Shown: positions 29,508 to 38,511 of the stretch, in pieces
Layout of the letters: the number at the start of each line of letters is the position of its first letter
How positions within the stretch are numbered: position 1 is the first letter of the stretch
Assembly: GCF_015751785.1 (NCBI RefSeq)
Contig: NZ_JADOTY010000001.1
Coordinates: 2,976,001 to 3,040,000, forward strand
Length of the DNA: 64,000 bases
Direction: 5' to 3'
From: Micromonospora vinacea
GTDB taxonomy: Bacteria > Actinomycetota > Actinomycetes > Mycobacteriales > Micromonosporaceae
Made by a program: the position numbers and the translations under genes
Notes under the pieces: generated by a model
What the model saw: the letters and a program-made list of their open reading frames with translations, nothing else
Told to the model about the DNA's origin: nothing
The model's database searches: none

Positions 29508-30023
29508 ATGGCGGATTCCGGAGTCAACCCTACGGCGGCGGCCCTGCTCGGCCTCCTCCACGAGGGCCCGATGACAGGCGGTCAGTTGATGGCCGCCGCT
29601 GAGCGCCGTCTGGCGCCGTACTGGTCGATGACCCGCAGTCAGGTGTACCGCGAGTTGCCGGTGCTGGCTGAGCGGGGTTTCGTGCGGCTCGGCAAGCCGG
29701 GTCCGCGGATGAGCCAGCCGTACTCACTGACCGCCAGCGGAAAACGGACGTTTTCCCGCTGGCTCGCGGAGAACCCGGGGAAGGACACCATCCGCAACCC
29801 GATCGCGCTGCGGATGGCGTTCGGCAACCTGCACTCCGCCAGCCAGCTCAAGGGCCTGTACGCCTCGGCCAACGAATACCACACCGAGGCCCTCGCGCAG
29901 GTCCGGGAGCAGGTGAAGAACGCCAAACGGGACGGCGAGACGTACGACGCCAGCGCGCTGGAGTTCGCCGTCGCCTACCACCGGGCTGCCCTGTCGTGGC
30001 TGAAGTCCGCCCCCGTCGGGTGA
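29508..30023 (+). CDS. PadR-family transcriptional regulator
   Basis: A 171-residue winged-helix regulator. The PadR N-terminal domain has ALLGLLHEGPMTGGQLMAAAE, SQVYRELPVLAERGFVRL and PYSLTASGKRTFSRWL at about 10-85. A C-terminal helical dimerisation region follows (YASANEYHTEALAQVREQV). PadR proteins usually repress nearby efflux or stress genes in response to small molecules; no obvious target is adjacent. ATG at 29508 was chosen because it begins the domain correctly. Confidence 0.88.
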   Translation: MADSGVNPTAAALLGLLHEGPMTGGQLMAAAERRLAPYWSMTRSQVYRELPVLAERGFVRLGKPGPRMSQPYSLTASGKRTFSRWLAENPGKDTIRNPIALRMAFGNLHSASQLKGLYASANEYHTEALAQVREQVKNAKRDGETYDASALEFAVAYHRAALSWLKSAPVG

Positions 30024-30130
30024 CGATCAACAGGTTCCCGCATAGGGAACGAGCTGCGCCGCGCCCGAGGGCCCAGGGCCGATTTGGCGCGGACCTGCGG
30101 GGCTCGCAAGCTCACTCCTCGTCCGCGCAG

Positions 30131-30136
30131 TACGCT
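30131..30136 (+). promoter_or_regulatory. -10 box for leaderless prfB
   Basis: TACGCT at 30131-30136 lies 8 bases before the GTG at 30145, and no ribosome-binding site is present. This spacing puts the transcript start at or next to the start codon. Confidence 0.5.
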
Positions 30137-30144
30137 TGTCTGTC

Positions 30145-31266
30145 GTGACCGCTGCCGATTACGCCGAACAGCTCAAGGAACTCGACGCGACCCTGCGAAA
30201 CATCGAGGCCGTCCTCAACATCGACCGTCTGCACGAGGACAAGGCCCGCCTTGAGCAGGAGGCCTCCGCCCCCGACCTGTGGGACGACCAGGCCAAGGCC
30301 CAGGCGGTGACCTCGCAGCTGTCGTACGTCAACGGCGAGATCAGCAAGCTGGGCAGCCTGCGTTCCGGCCTCGACGACGCCCAGGTGCTGCTGGAGCTTG
30401 CCGAGGCGGAGGCCGACCCGGGCGTGCTGACCGAGGTCGAGTCGGAGATCACCGGGCTGACCAAGGCCATCCAGGAGATGGAGGTCCGCACCCTGCTCTC
30501 CGGCGAGTACGACTCCCGGGAGGCGCTGGTCGCCATCCGGGCCGGCGCGGGTGGCGTGGACGCGGCGGACTTCGCCGAGATGCTGCTGCGCATGTACCTG
30601 CGCTGGGCGGAGCGGCACGGCTACCCGACCGAGGTCTACGAGACCTCGTACGCCGAGGAGGCGGGCCTGAAGTCGGCCACCTTCGCGGTCAAGGTGCCGT
30701 ACGCCTACGGCACGCTCAGCGTCGAGTCGGGCACCCACCGGCTGGTCCGGATCAGCCCGTTCGACAACCAGGGCCGTCGGCAGACCAGCTTCGCGGGCGT
30801 CGAGGTCCTGCCGGTCACCGAGCAGACCGACCACATCGACATCCCGGAGAACGAGGTACGGGTCGACGTCTACCGCTCCTCCGGACCGGGTGGGCAGAGC
30901 GTCAACACCACCGACTCGGCGGTGCGGCTGACCCACATCCCGACCGGCATCGTGGTGACCTGCCAGAACGAGAAGTCCCAGCTGCAGAACAAGGCCTCCG
31001 CGCTGCGGGTGCTCCAGGCCCGGCTGTTGGAGCGCAAGCGCCAGGAGGAGCAGGCCAAGCTCGAAGGGCTCAAGGAGAACGCGGCCGGCTCGTGGGGCGA
31101 CCAGATGCGCTCCTACGTCCTGCACCCGTATCAGATGGTGAAGGATCTCCGAACTGAGCAGGAGACCGGCAATCCGAGCGCGGTCTTCGATGGCGAGTTG
31201 GACGGTTTCATCGAAGCGGGAATCCGTTGGCGTAAGCAGCGGCAGCTCGCCGGCGACGGTGCGTGA
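30145..31266 (+). CDS. prfB: Peptide chain release factor 2
   Basis: Recognises UGA and UAA stop codons and triggers peptide release. The 373-residue product has the codon-recognition tripeptide SPF ([12 protein letters not shown]), the catalytic GGQ loop ([17 protein letters not shown]), and the long N-terminal coiled helices. The frame runs without an internal UGA, so the programmed frameshift known in E. coli prfB is absent here. GTG at 30145 follows a -10 box with no RBS, so a leaderless start is likely; a TTG at 30136 is the alternative. ftsE follows downstream. Confidence 0.96.
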   Translation: MTAADYAEQLKELDATLRNIEAVLNIDRLHEDKARLEQEASAPDLWDDQAKAQAVTSQLSYVNGEISKLGSLRSGLDDAQVLLELAEAEADPGVLTEVESEITGLTKAIQEMEVRTLLSGEYDSREALVAIRAGAGGVDAADFAEMLLRMYLRWAERHGYPTEVYETSYAEEAGLKSATFAVKVPYAYGTLSVESGTHRLVRISPFDNQGRRQTSFAGVEVLPVTEQTDHIDIPENEVRVDVYRSSGPGGQSVNTTDSAVRLTHIPTGIVVTCQNEKSQLQNKASALRVLQARLLERKRQEEQAKLEGLKENAAGSWGDQMRSYVLHPYQMVKDLRTEQETGNPSAVFDGELDGFIEAGIRWRKQRQLAGDGA

Positions 31267-31348
31267 CGGGGTGCGGGCGGAGCGCTTCGTCGATCTCCAG
31301 GTAGAAGCCTGATTCGACGACTCGCGCCGGATCGGCGGGGCGTGGGGC

Positions 31349-31376
31349 TTGGCTCAGTTGTTACACCGCGTAGACT
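31349..31376 (+). promoter_or_regulatory. Promoter of ftsE
   Basis: TTGGCT (31349-31354) and TAGACT (31371-31376) are spaced by 16 bases. The ftsE GTG at 31385 begins 8 bases after the -10 box with no RBS, so the mRNA is probably leaderless. Confidence 0.55.
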
Positions 31377-31384
31377 CACCACCC

Positions 31385-32065
31385 GTGATTCAGCTTGAGC
31401 AAGTGACGAAGACGTACCCGAAGGCGTCCCGGCCTTCGCTCGACAACGTGTCCGTCTCGATCGAGAAGGGCGAGTTCGTCTTCTTCATCGGTCCATCCGG
31501 CTCCGGCAAGTCCACGATCATCAAAATGCTGCTGCACGAGGTGGCCCCCAACAAGGGGCGCGTCGTCGTCAACGGCAAGGACGTCACGTCGATGCGCTCC
31601 TGGAAGCGACCCCACTTCCGGCGTTCGATCGGCTGTGTCTTCCAGGACTTCCGGCTGCTGCCCAACCGCACCGCCTACGAGAACGTGGCGTTCGCCCTCG
31701 AGGTGATCGGCAAGACGAAGGCGGTTGCCCGCCGGGTCGTGCCGGAGGTGCTGGAGCTGGTCGGGCTCGGTGGCAAGGAGCACCGCTACCCGCACGAGCT
31801 CTCCGGTGGTGAGCAGCAGCGGGTCGCCGTCGCCCGGGCGTTCGTGAACCGTCCGCTGATCCTGCTGGCGGACGAGCCCACCGGAAACCTGGACCCGGAC
31901 ACCTCGATCGAGATCATGCGTCTGCTGGACCGGATCAATCGCACCGGCACGACCGTCGTGATGGTCACCCACGACTCCAACATCGTGAACCAGATGCGCC
32001 GCCGCGTCGTTGAGATTGAGAGCGGTCGCATCGTGCGTGACCAGGCCCGCGGCGTCTACGGGTGA
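31385..32065 (+). CDS. ftsE: Cell division ATP-binding protein FtsE
   Basis: ABC-type ATPase that with FtsX activates cell-wall hydrolases during division. The 226-residue product has Walker [10 protein letters not shown], the Q-loop region FQDFRLLPN, signature [14 protein letters not shown], Walker [14 protein letters not shown] and the H-loop VTHD. It stays cytoplasmic, bound to FtsX. GTG at 31385 begins [12 protein letters not shown], the usual FtsE N-terminus. ftsX follows 67 bases later. Confidence 0.96.
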   Translation: MIQLEQVTKTYPKASRPSLDNVSVSIEKGEFVFFIGPSGSGKSTIIKMLLHEVAPNKGRVVVNGKDVTSMRSWKRPHFRRSIGCVFQDFRLLPNRTAYENVAFALEVIGKTKAVARRVVPEVLELVGLGGKEHRYPHELSGGEQQRVAVARAFVNRPLILLADEPTGNLDPDTSIEIMRLLDRINRTGTTVVMVTHDSNIVNQMRRRVVEIESGRIVRDQARGVYG

Positions 32066-32132
32066 GCCGGCGCTCCACCCCTGCGCAGCCTGACGACGAA
32101 CACCTCATGCCGGAGACCCGGAGGAAATCCCG

Positions 32133-33008
32133 ATGCGCGTGAAATACGTCCTGTCCGAGGTACTGGTCGGACTGTGGCGCAACGTGACCATGTCCATCGC
32201 GATGATCATCACGATGGCGGTCTCGCTGACCATGCTCGGCGCCAGCGGTCTCATGTACCGCCAGGTCGACGACATGAAGGACCTCTACTACAAGAACATC
32301 GAAGTCTCGATCTTCTTGACCCAGGAGGTGACCGAGCAGGAGCGCACCGAACTGCAGACCAAGCTCGACAGTGACCCCCTGGTCAAGGACGTCCTCTACG
32401 TCAACAAGGACGAGGCGTACAAGCGCTTCAAGGAGATGTACCAGGACGCGCCGGACCTGGTGAACGCCGTGAAGCCGGACCAGCTGCCCGAGGCGTTCCG
32501 GCTCAAGCTGAACAACCCGGAGCAGTACAAGGACGTCTACGACCAGTACAAGGACACGGCGGGCGTCGAGGAGATCATCGACCAGAGTCGACTGCTCGAC
32601 AAGATCTTCAACATCCTCACCTCGATCCAGAACATCGCCCTGGCTGCCGCCATCGTGATGGCGATCGCCGCCCTGCTGCTTGTCGCGAACACCATTCAGG
32701 TGGCCGCGTACAGCAAGCGGCGTGAGGTAGCGGTCATGAAGCTGGTCGGCGCGTCCAACTGGTTCATCCAGGCGCCGTTCGTGTTGGAGGCCGTGGTGGC
32801 CGGCCTGATCGGTTCACTGCTCGGCCTGGTGGCTCTGGTCGCGGCGAAGTATCTGCTCTTCGACGGGTCGTTGAGCGCGTTGCAGGGTCTGCTCTCGCCG
32901 ATCACCTGGGGCGACATCCTGTTCATCTTCCCGTTGATGGCCGGCGTCGGTGGTCTGGTCAGCGCGGGCACCGCCTGGATCACCCTGCGCTTCTACCTGC
33001 GGGTCTAG
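32133..33008 (+). CDS. ftsX: Cell division protein FtsX
   Basis: Membrane partner of FtsE that passes the ATPase signal to extracellular peptidoglycan hydrolases such as RipC-type enzymes. The 291-residue product has four helices: about 20-42, 170-192, 225-250 and 262-284. Between helices 1 and 2 lies an extracellular domain of about 125 residues (VSIFLTQEVTEQERTEL, AFRLKLNNPEQY). The permease domain has the conserved KRREVAVMKLVGASNWFI. ATG at 32133 has GGAGGAA upstream. No hydrolase gene is linked here. Confidence 0.96.
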   Translation: MRVKYVLSEVLVGLWRNVTMSIAMIITMAVSLTMLGASGLMYRQVDDMKDLYYKNIEVSIFLTQEVTEQERTELQTKLDSDPLVKDVLYVNKDEAYKRFKEMYQDAPDLVNAVKPDQLPEAFRLKLNNPEQYKDVYDQYKDTAGVEEIIDQSRLLDKIFNILTSIQNIALAAAIVMAIAALLLVANTIQVAAYSKRREVAVMKLVGASNWFIQAPFVLEAVVAGLIGSLLGLVALVAAKYLLFDGSLSALQGLLSPITWGDILFIFPLMAGVGGLVSAGTAWITLRFYLRV

Positions 33009-33039
33009 GCACCGTACGGGTCGTCCCGTCATCTCCCGG

Positions 33040-33086
33040 GGACCCTCCCGCGGCCGGAAATAAACGGCGCGGGAGGGTCCTTGTCG
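33040..33086 (+). terminator. ftsX terminator hairpin
   Basis: Arms GGACCCTCCCGCG (33040-33052) and 33068-33080 pair perfectly over 13 bp with a 15-base loop, followed by TTGTCG. It lies 31 bases after ftsX. Confidence 0.8.
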
Positions 33087-33156
33087 TTCAGGTAGCATGA
33101 TCGGTTGTCCGGCCGGGGTGAACCCGGCCGTTGACGAAGGAGAGGGGGTGGCACCG

Positions 33157-33636
33157 ATGCCACGGGAAAAGGGGCGCAAGGTGGTCGCCTCCAACAAGAA
33201 GGCGCGCCACGACTACGCCGTCCTCGACACGTACGAGGCGGGCATGGCGCTGACCGGCACCGAGGTCAAGTCGCTGCGGGCCGGGCGAGCGTCGCTGGTC
33301 GACGCGTTCGCGCAGGAACGTGACGGCGAGCTCTATCTGCACTCGATGCACATCCCGGAGTACACCCAGGGCACCTGGACCAACCATGAGCCCCGGCGTA
33401 CCCGCAAGTTGCTGCTCAACCGGGCCGAGATCGACAAGCTCCTCGGCAAGACCCGCGAGGGCGGTTACACGATCGTCCCGTTGCAGGTCTACTTCTCGGA
33501 CGGCTGGGCCAAGGTCGAGATCGCCCTGGCCAAGGGCAAGAAGTCGTACGACAAGCGTCAGGACCTCGCCAAGCGGGACGCGGACCGGGAGATCGCCCGG
33601 GTGTCCGGTCGACGCGGCAAGGGCATGGACGACTAG
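33157..33636 (+). CDS. smpB: SsrA-binding protein SmpB
   Basis: Binds tmRNA and delivers it to stalled ribosomes for trans-translation. The 159-residue product has [21 protein letters not shown] (beta-barrel start), [14 protein letters not shown], and the basic C-terminal tail with [19 protein letters not shown], which takes the place of mRNA in the ribosome. ATG at 33157 gives the usual MPREKGRK N-terminus. A GTG at 33148 is also possible, as AAGGAG at 33137-33142 is 5 bases from it and 14 from the ATG. The tmRNA gene is 104 bases downstream. Confidence 0.95.
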   Translation: MPREKGRKVVASNKKARHDYAVLDTYEAGMALTGTEVKSLRAGRASLVDAFAQERDGELYLHSMHIPEYTQGTWTNHEPRRTRKLLLNRAEIDKLLGKTREGGYTIVPLQVYFSDGWAKVEIALAKGKKSYDKRQDLAKRDADREIARVSGRRGKGMDD

Positions 33637-33685
33637 TTCATCCCGTTTGTCCGGGTCGGCGAGCCGGCCCGGGGCTCGGGATGAA
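33637..33685 (+). terminator. Two-stem hairpin after smpB
   Basis: TTCATCCCG (33637-33645) pairs with 33677-33685, and the interior holds a second stem (33651-33660 with 33663-33672, one mismatch). It starts right after the smpB stop and before the tmRNA promoter. Confidence 0.6.
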
Positions 33686-33740
33686 AGCTGTTGCGGCAGG
33701 CGTTAGTCTTGTCAGTGCCGCCACATCGGCGGCCTGTCGA

Positions 33741-34116
33741 GGGGGTGACTGGTTTCGACTTCGTACGCAGCGACAGGGGAAGCGAGCCGAGGAAGCCGAC
33801 GTCGTCTCGAGAATCGGTCGTCGGAAACTTATAAGCGCCAAGAACAATCGCGCTGACTTCGCTCTCGCCGCCTGAGGCGAGTAGCTAAGTCTGTCGGCCT
33901 GGGAACGCCTTCGTCCCAGTAGCCGGCATCAGCTAGGAGGCTGGCCAATCGGACCCGGTCGCGGGGTCCGTGCGGCGAGATTAATCAGCGACTGGGCCCG
34001 TCACACCAACTTGCTCGCGTGAGCGGTGGGGCCGAGTAGAGGCACAGCGAGCTGCGCTCGGAGAAGCCCTGACAAACCGGCGAAGGACCCGGGTTCGATT
34101 CCCGGCACCTCCACCA
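33741..34116 (+). ncRNA. ssrA: Transfer-messenger RNA (tmRNA)
   Basis: A 376-base tmRNA that rescues stalled ribosomes and tags their products for degradation. The 5' end GGGGGTGACTGGTTTCGAC and the 3' end, with T-arm GGGTTCGATTCCC and CACCTCCA plus an encoded CCA, form the alanine-tRNA-like acceptor stem. The tag frame is 33837-33875, encoding AKNNRADFALAA followed by TGA, with the ALAA degron. smpB is the gene just upstream, a common linkage. Confidence 0.96.
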
Positions 34117-34121
34117 CCTCG

Positions 34122-34159
34122 AACGAAGCGCCCCGGCCCACCAGCCGGGGCGCTTCGTT
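34122..34159 (+). terminator. tmRNA terminator
   Basis: A perfect 16-bp stem (34122-34137 with 34144-34159, arm AACGAAGCGCCCCGGC) with a 6-base loop begins 6 bases after tmRNA. GTGTCGG follows, without a T run. Confidence 0.85.
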
Positions 34160-34174
34160 GTGTCGGGCGGGTCT

Positions 34175-34180
34175 TACGCT
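34175..34180 (+). promoter_or_regulatory. -10 box for a leaderless gene
   Basis: TACGCT lies 7 bases before the GTG at 34188 and there is no RBS. It also lies just beyond the tmRNA terminator. Confidence 0.45.
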
Positions 34181-34187
34181 GCCTCCT

Positions 34188-34865
34188 GTGACCAACCAGG
34201 AGCTGCGCCTGTCGGTCGGCGCGTCGCCCGGTCAGCGCGTCGTGGCGGTGGTGGCCGGCGTCCTCCTCGCGGCGGTCGGCGCGGCGTTCGTGGCGCTGCC
34301 CCTCGTCGCCGACGGGCTGCTGCGTCGGCTGACCGGCCCGGGTGACGCGTTCGCCTCCTATGAGGAGGCTCGCGACCTGCCACCGGGGTTGCTGCCGCCC
34401 GGGCTACGCGACTCCGCCGACCCGAACCAGTCCGGTCCCAGCCCTTTCATCGGCCTGTGTGGTCTGCCGTTCGTCCTGCTCGGCCTCTACCTCGTGCTGC
34501 GGGTGCTCCGCACGGCCGCCTGGCTGGACGGCAGCCGCGCGCGGGTACGCGGTGCGCTGCGCACCCGCACCGTCGACCTCGCCACCGCCCGGATCGAGTC
34601 CGGCGTGGTGTCGTACCGCGAGGCGGACGACGATGGTCCGGGCGGCGGAGCGCGGGTGCGGGCCATCCTCGCCACCAACAGGGGGAGTACGCGGGGGGTC
34701 ACCATCCCCCTGCGCGGCATGGGACTGCCCAGCCTGCCGCCCCCCGAGCTGCGGGCGCTGGCCGAGGCGATCACGACCGGTCGGCCGGGCGACGGTCGGG
34801 ACACCGACGCGCACGCCGTGGCCGACCACCTGCGCCGCCTGGCGGAGCGCCCGTCGAGCGACTGA
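34188..34865 (+). CDS. Membrane protein with two helices, unknown function
   Basis: A 225-residue protein with helix 1 at about 18-40 (VVAVVAGVLLAAVGAAFVALPLV is hydrophobic throughout), an extracellular loop to about 90, helix 2 at about 92-108, and a cytoplasmic domain of about 110 residues containing LDGSRARVRGALRTRTVDLATARI. The cytoplasmic part resembles PH-like membrane proteins in outline, but I cannot confirm a family. GTG at 34188 is likely leaderless. It is isolated between the tmRNA and another unknown gene. Confidence 0.65.
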   Translation: MTNQELRLSVGASPGQRVVAVVAGVLLAAVGAAFVALPLVADGLLRRLTGPGDAFASYEEARDLPPGLLPPGLRDSADPNQSGPSPFIGLCGLPFVLLGLYLVLRVLRTAAWLDGSRARVRGALRTRTVDLATARIESGVVSYREADDDGPGGGARVRAILATNRGSTRGVTIPLRGMGLPSLPPPELRALAEAITTGRPGDGRDTDAHAVADHLRRLAERPSSD

Positions 34866-35038
34866 ACCGGGCGTACGTCCCGCGGGGTCTGTGCGGCGCC
34901 CAGGGGTCGCACCAGTGCGGCTGGTGGGGCCGTTGGGGCCAACGGGGCAGATGAGGCGGTGCGGGGCCCTGGACAGGGCGGGCCGGGCAGCCTCACCATC
35001 GCGGTATGGGATAGCAGAGCCGCCGCGCGGGAGGTGCC

Positions 35039-35548
35039 ATGGTCACCGGTCCGGTCCAGCAGCCGTCACTCGTCGCCCGACCGCGCGTCGCGCAGCCGGC
35101 GGGGCTCCCCGCCGATCCACATTCCCTCGGTCTGCCCGGCGAGCCGCGCCCGGCCGGCCTCGCCGGTGACGTGCACGCCCTCGGCCGGGCCGTCGCCGTC
35201 GCCGTCACCGAACCGCGCTGGCGCGAAGACGTTCTCCTTCGGCTGCGCCCGGTGCGACAGGGCTTCGCCGAGCACGTCCGGGCCACCGAGGGCCCCACCG
35301 GCCTCTACCGGGAGTTGCTCAACCAGTCGCCGCGACTGGACCACGGCGTGCGGCTGCTGACCCGGGAGCACGTGGCGATAGTCGCCGCGATCCTGGCGGT
35401 CCAGCAGATCGCCGAGCGGCCCGAGGCGCACCCCGACGAGCTGCGGCATCGGGCCGGGCACCTGCTGCGGAGGTTGGCCCGGCACCGGCGGCGGGGCGCC
35501 GACCTGCTCTGGGAGGCGTACCAGACGGATCTGGGTGGCGAGACCTGA
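35039..35548 (+). CDS. Hypothetical protein, mostly helical C-terminus
   Basis: A 169-residue protein not recognised. The first 45 residues are Pro/Ala-rich and probably disordered. The rest is predicted helical, with RWREDVLLRLRPVRQGFAEH, LYRELLNQSPRLDHGVRLL and HVAIVAAILAVQQIAE, ending in an Arg-rich helix (LLRRLARHRRRGADLLWEAY). ATG at 35039 has GGGAGG at 35029-35034. No signal peptide or membrane span. It precedes a lipoprotein gene by 49 bases and may share its transcript. Confidence 0.6.
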   Translation: MVTGPVQQPSLVARPRVAQPAGLPADPHSLGLPGEPRPAGLAGDVHALGRAVAVAVTEPRWREDVLLRLRPVRQGFAEHVRATEGPTGLYRELLNQSPRLDHGVRLLTREHVAIVAAILAVQQIAERPEAHPDELRHRAGHLLRRLARHRRRGADLLWEAYQTDLGGET

Positions 35549-35597
35549 GTGGGCCCAGGTCGGGAACCGGCCGGTCGGCGGACGCGTCGAACCGTAC

Positions 35598-36551
35598 ATG
35601 CGTCGATCGGCTCTGTTGCTCGTACTCCCGTTCCTGCTCACGGCGGGCTGTGCCGCGACCGACGCTGGCCCGGCCGACGGCCCGCGCAGCCCCACGCGCG
35701 GCGCGGACGCGTTCGACCAGCGGGCCGGTCAGGTCGCCGAGGCGTGGCGGCCCGGTCCCGACTGGCGCGCGGGCTACGTGCCGTTGGAGGGGCCGACACT
35801 GCTCACCGGTGACCCGGGCTTCACCCCCGACACCGAGGCGGCCTTCCGGGCCGGGTGGTACCGCGCGCAGGTCGGAATCCCGCCCACCCGGGTCGGCGGC
35901 GAGATCCAGTTCCCGGACGGACGGCTGAGGCTGCCGTTGGTCAGCGCCGCCGAGGCGTACCGGCAGCTCGACCAGGGTGACCCGCTGCCCTGCCCGGGGC
36001 GGCCCAAGCGGCCCGGCCGACCCACCCCCGGCGGCCCCACCGTCGAACCAGGGCCGGACGGGTGGGCCACGAGCAGCACACAGACCGCCTGTCTCCCGCT
36101 CACCGTCACCGCTGTCACGTTCGGCGCCGCGCCGGTCCGCACGAGCCGCGGTGTGGCGCAGGTCCCCGCCTGGCTGTTCACCATCAAGGAGCTGGCCACG
36201 CCGGTGGTCCGGCTCGCCGTCGCGCCCACGGCGATCACTCCCGTCCCCGAGCCGATCGCGCCGGCCCGGCCGCTGCCGGACGGGTTGGTGGCGGCCCAGG
36301 ACCTGGCAGCTGTCGACGGCGCCCGGCTGACAGTGCGGCTCGGCGTCGGCGCCTGCGACACCGGGATCACGCCGTTGGTGTGGGAAGGGCCCGACGTCGT
36401 GGTGGTCGGTGGCGGCGTCACCCGGGCCACCGGCGAGTGCATCGCCCTGCTGAAAGTGGAGCCGGTCACCGTCACCCTCGCGGCGCCGCTGGGCAGCCGG
36501 CCGGTGCTGGACGTCTTCACCGGTGCCCCGCTGTCGATAGCACCGCGCTGA
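35598..36551 (+). CDS. Lipoprotein, unknown function
   Basis: A 317-residue predicted lipoprotein. The signal peptide MRRSALLLVLPFLLTAGC has a lipobox TAGC with Cys18. The mature part is Pro-rich with no repeat or catalytic motif I recognise; VGACDTGITPLVWEGPDVVVVGGGV near the C-terminus suggests a beta-sandwich. ATG at 35598 lacks a strong RBS. It ends 6 bases from the convergent decarboxylase-like gene. Two further Cys residues (about 149 and 171) could form a disulfide. Confidence 0.7.
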   Translation: MRRSALLLVLPFLLTAGCAATDAGPADGPRSPTRGADAFDQRAGQVAEAWRPGPDWRAGYVPLEGPTLLTGDPGFTPDTEAAFRAGWYRAQVGIPPTRVGGEIQFPDGRLRLPLVSAAEAYRQLDQGDPLPCPGRPKRPGRPTPGGPTVEPGPDGWATSSTQTACLPLTVTAVTFGAAPVRTSRGVAQVPAWLFTIKELATPVVRLAVAPTAITPVPEPIAPARPLPDGLVAAQDLAAVDGARLTVRLGVGACDTGITPLVWEGPDVVVVGGGVTRATGECIALLKVEPVTVTLAAPLGSRPVLDVFTGAPLSIAPR

Positions 36552-36557
36552 CGCGGT

Positions 36558-38153
36558 TCAGAGGATGCGGGGCACGTCGGTGCTGATCGGCACCGGCAGC
36601 ACAGTGGGCCGGTCGGCGCGCAGCCCGGCGGCGAGCGCCGCGCCGAGCTGGTCGGGGGTCTCCACCACCTGCGTGGCACAGCCGTAGCCGGCCGCGATCG
36701 CGATGATGTCCAAACCCGGCAGGTCCAGGCCGGGCACCCCGGGAGTGTGCTTCAGCTCGGCGAACGCCTTGAGGATCGCGTACTGCTGGTTGACCGGGAC
36801 GACGACCACCACCGGCAGTGCCAGGCGCGCGGCCGTCCAGAGCGCCTGCACCGAGTAGTGGAAGGAGCCGTCGCCGATCACCGCCACCACCGGACGACCG
36901 CGCCCGGCGTTCCGCTCGGCCAGTGCGATGCCGACCGCTGCCGGCAGGCCGTAGCCGAGGCCGCCGCTGGCCATCGTGAAGTACGACGCGGGGCGGGTGA
37001 TCCGCAGCTGACGACGCAGCGCGGACAGGTTGGAGGGTGACTCCTGGACCAGCACGCCGTCGGTGGGCCAGTGCGCGGCCAGGGCGGCGAACAGGGCGTC
37101 GGCGCTCAGCGGGGTGCCGACCTCCGGCGGCGGCAGTGCTTCCCGTCGCGTGGGCGCCGGCCGGTCGCTCGGCGGCACCCGTTCGACAAGCTCAGCCAGG
37201 GCCAGCCCCGGATCGCTGAGCAGGCTGTCACCGACCGGGGCTCGCGCGGCCTCGTCCGGGTCGTCGGTGATGTGCAGCAGTCGGGCGCCGTCGGGCAGGT
37301 GCCCACCCGGCACGTACGGGTAGTAGCGGAACACCGGGGCGCCGATGACCAGGACCGTGTCGTGCCCGCGCAGCGCCTCGGCGAGCGGGCCGATCGCGTA
37401 CGGGAGCACGCCGCGGAAGTGCGGGTGGTCCTCGGGGAACACCGCCCGCTCGGGGGCGGGAGCCGACCAGACCGGCGCGGCGAGCCGCTCCGCCAGCGCG
37501 ACAGCGGTCGGCCAGCCTCCGGAGCGGTCCACCCCCGGCCCGTACACGAGCACCGGGTTGCGGCTGCCGGCCAGCACCCGGACGAACTCCTCCATCCGTT
37601 GGGGGTCCGGCGCGAACCGGGTGGCCACCGTCCGCGGCGCGGGCGGCGGGTCGGCGGGCTGGGCCCAGTCGTCCATCGGCAGGGAGAGGAAGACCGGCCC
37701 GGCCGGTGGCTGCACCGCCGTCGCGTAGGCCCGCAGCATCGCCGCGGGGATGTCCTGCGCGCGGGCCGGCTCGTAGGCCCACTTCACGTAGGGCTGTGGA
37801 AGCTCGGTGGGTCGGCGGCTGGCCAGCCGGGGTTCCAGGAGCAGCATCTCCCGGGTCTGCTGGCCGGCGGTGACGATCAGCGCGGTCTTGTTGTGCCAGG
37901 CGGTGACCAGGTTGCCCATGCCGTTGCCGGTGCCCGGGGCGGTGTGCAGGTTGACGTGGGCGGGCAATCCGCTGGCCTGGGCGTAGCCGTCGGCCATCGC
38001 GACGGCCGTCGCCTCCTGCAGCGCGTGGACGTAGTGGAAGTCGGCGGGGAAGTCCTGGAGGAACGGCTCTTCGGTGGAGCCGGGGTTGCCGAAGACAGTG
38101 GTCATGCCGAGGGTGCGGAGCACGTCGTACGTCGCGTCCCGGACAGTTGCCAT
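36558..38153 (-). CDS. mdlC: Benzoylformate decarboxylase-like ThDP enzyme
   Basis: A thiamine diphosphate enzyme likely to decarboxylate an aromatic 2-oxo acid such as benzoylformate. The 531-residue product has the full three-domain layout. The ThDP-activating Glu lies in VHALQEATAVAMADGYAQ, the benzoylformate decarboxylase-like NLHTAPGTGNGMGNL holds an active-site His, and the Mg/ThDP motif is GDGSFHYSVQALWTA with PVNQQYAIL. ATG at 38153 was taken; GTG at 38159 is the alternative. No mandelate-pathway neighbours are present, so the true substrate is uncertain. Confidence 0.82.
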   Translation of the reverse strand: MATVRDATYDVLRTLGMTTVFGNPGSTEEPFLQDFPADFHYVHALQEATAVAMADGYAQASGLPAHVNLHTAPGTGNGMGNLVTAWHNKTALIVTAGQQTREMLLLEPRLASRRPTELPQPYVKWAYEPARAQDIPAAMLRAYATAVQPPAGPVFLSLPMDDWAQPADPPPAPRTVATRFAPDPQRMEEFVRVLAGSRNPVLVYGPGVDRSGGWPTAVALAERLAAPVWSAPAPERAVFPEDHPHFRGVLPYAIGPLAEALRGHDTVLVIGAPVFRYYPYVPGGHLPDGARLLHITDDPDEAARAPVGDSLLSDPGLALAELVERVPPSDRPAPTRREALPPPEVGTPLSADALFAALAAHWPTDGVLVQESPSNLSALRRQLRITRPASYFTMASGGLGYGLPAAVGIALAERNAGRGRPVVAVIGDGSFHYSVQALWTAARLALPVVVVVPVNQQYAILKAFAELKHTPGVPGLDLPGLDIIAIAAGYGCATQVVETPDQLGAALAAGLRADRPTVLPVPISTDVPRIL

Positions 38154-38369
38154 CGCCACCCGCCTCCGTGTCGCGGGCAGGGGCGACCGCGGTCGCCCTC
38201 CCGATCAGCCGAATCTATCGGGATGTGACGGACCTTTCGGGCGTTTCTCAGCCGTCGGTGGTCCCGATCCGTCGATCATCGGGAGGTCTGTAGCCGGGTG
38301 CAGCGGCCCTTCGTCTTAACTGTCCGATCACCCGCCGGTCAGACCTTAGCCAGCACCCAGGACGCAGGC

Positions 38370-38375
38370 TATGGT
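38370..38375 (+). promoter_or_regulatory. -10 box before a short leaderless ORF
   Basis: TATGGT at 38370-38375 lies 7 bases before the ATG at 38383. TTAGCC at 38346-38351 could be the -35 box with an 18-base spacer. It probably drives the UPF0301 gene. Confidence 0.4.
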
Positions 38376-38382
38376 GCCAGGC

Positions 38383-38463
38383 ATGGCGTTGACAGCGCGG
38401 CTGAACCCGATGCGGTGGGCGGATCCGGTCGATGACCGGCCCTCGGCGCGGGCTCACGGTTGA
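38383..38463 (+). CDS. Possible 26-codon leaderless ORF upstream of UPF0301
   Basis: ATG at 38383 directly follows a -10 box and opens a 26-codon frame (MALTARLNPMRWADPVDDRP is its first part). It ends 48 bases before the chosen UPF0301 start and 3 bases before an in-frame alternative GTG for that gene. It could be an upstream ORF affecting UPF0301 translation. No homology can be judged from so short a peptide. The rest of 38154-38511 holds only promoter-like sequence. Confidence 0.35.
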   Translation: MALTARLNPMRWADPVDDRPSARAHG

Positions 38464-38511
38464 CGGGTGTGTGGCATGCAGGGAGAGGGCCAGGCGATCG
38501 GCGGACGAGCG

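Noticed and set aside
30145..31266. A programmed frameshift in prfB
   Set aside because: The frame is continuous from the start codon with no internal UGA.
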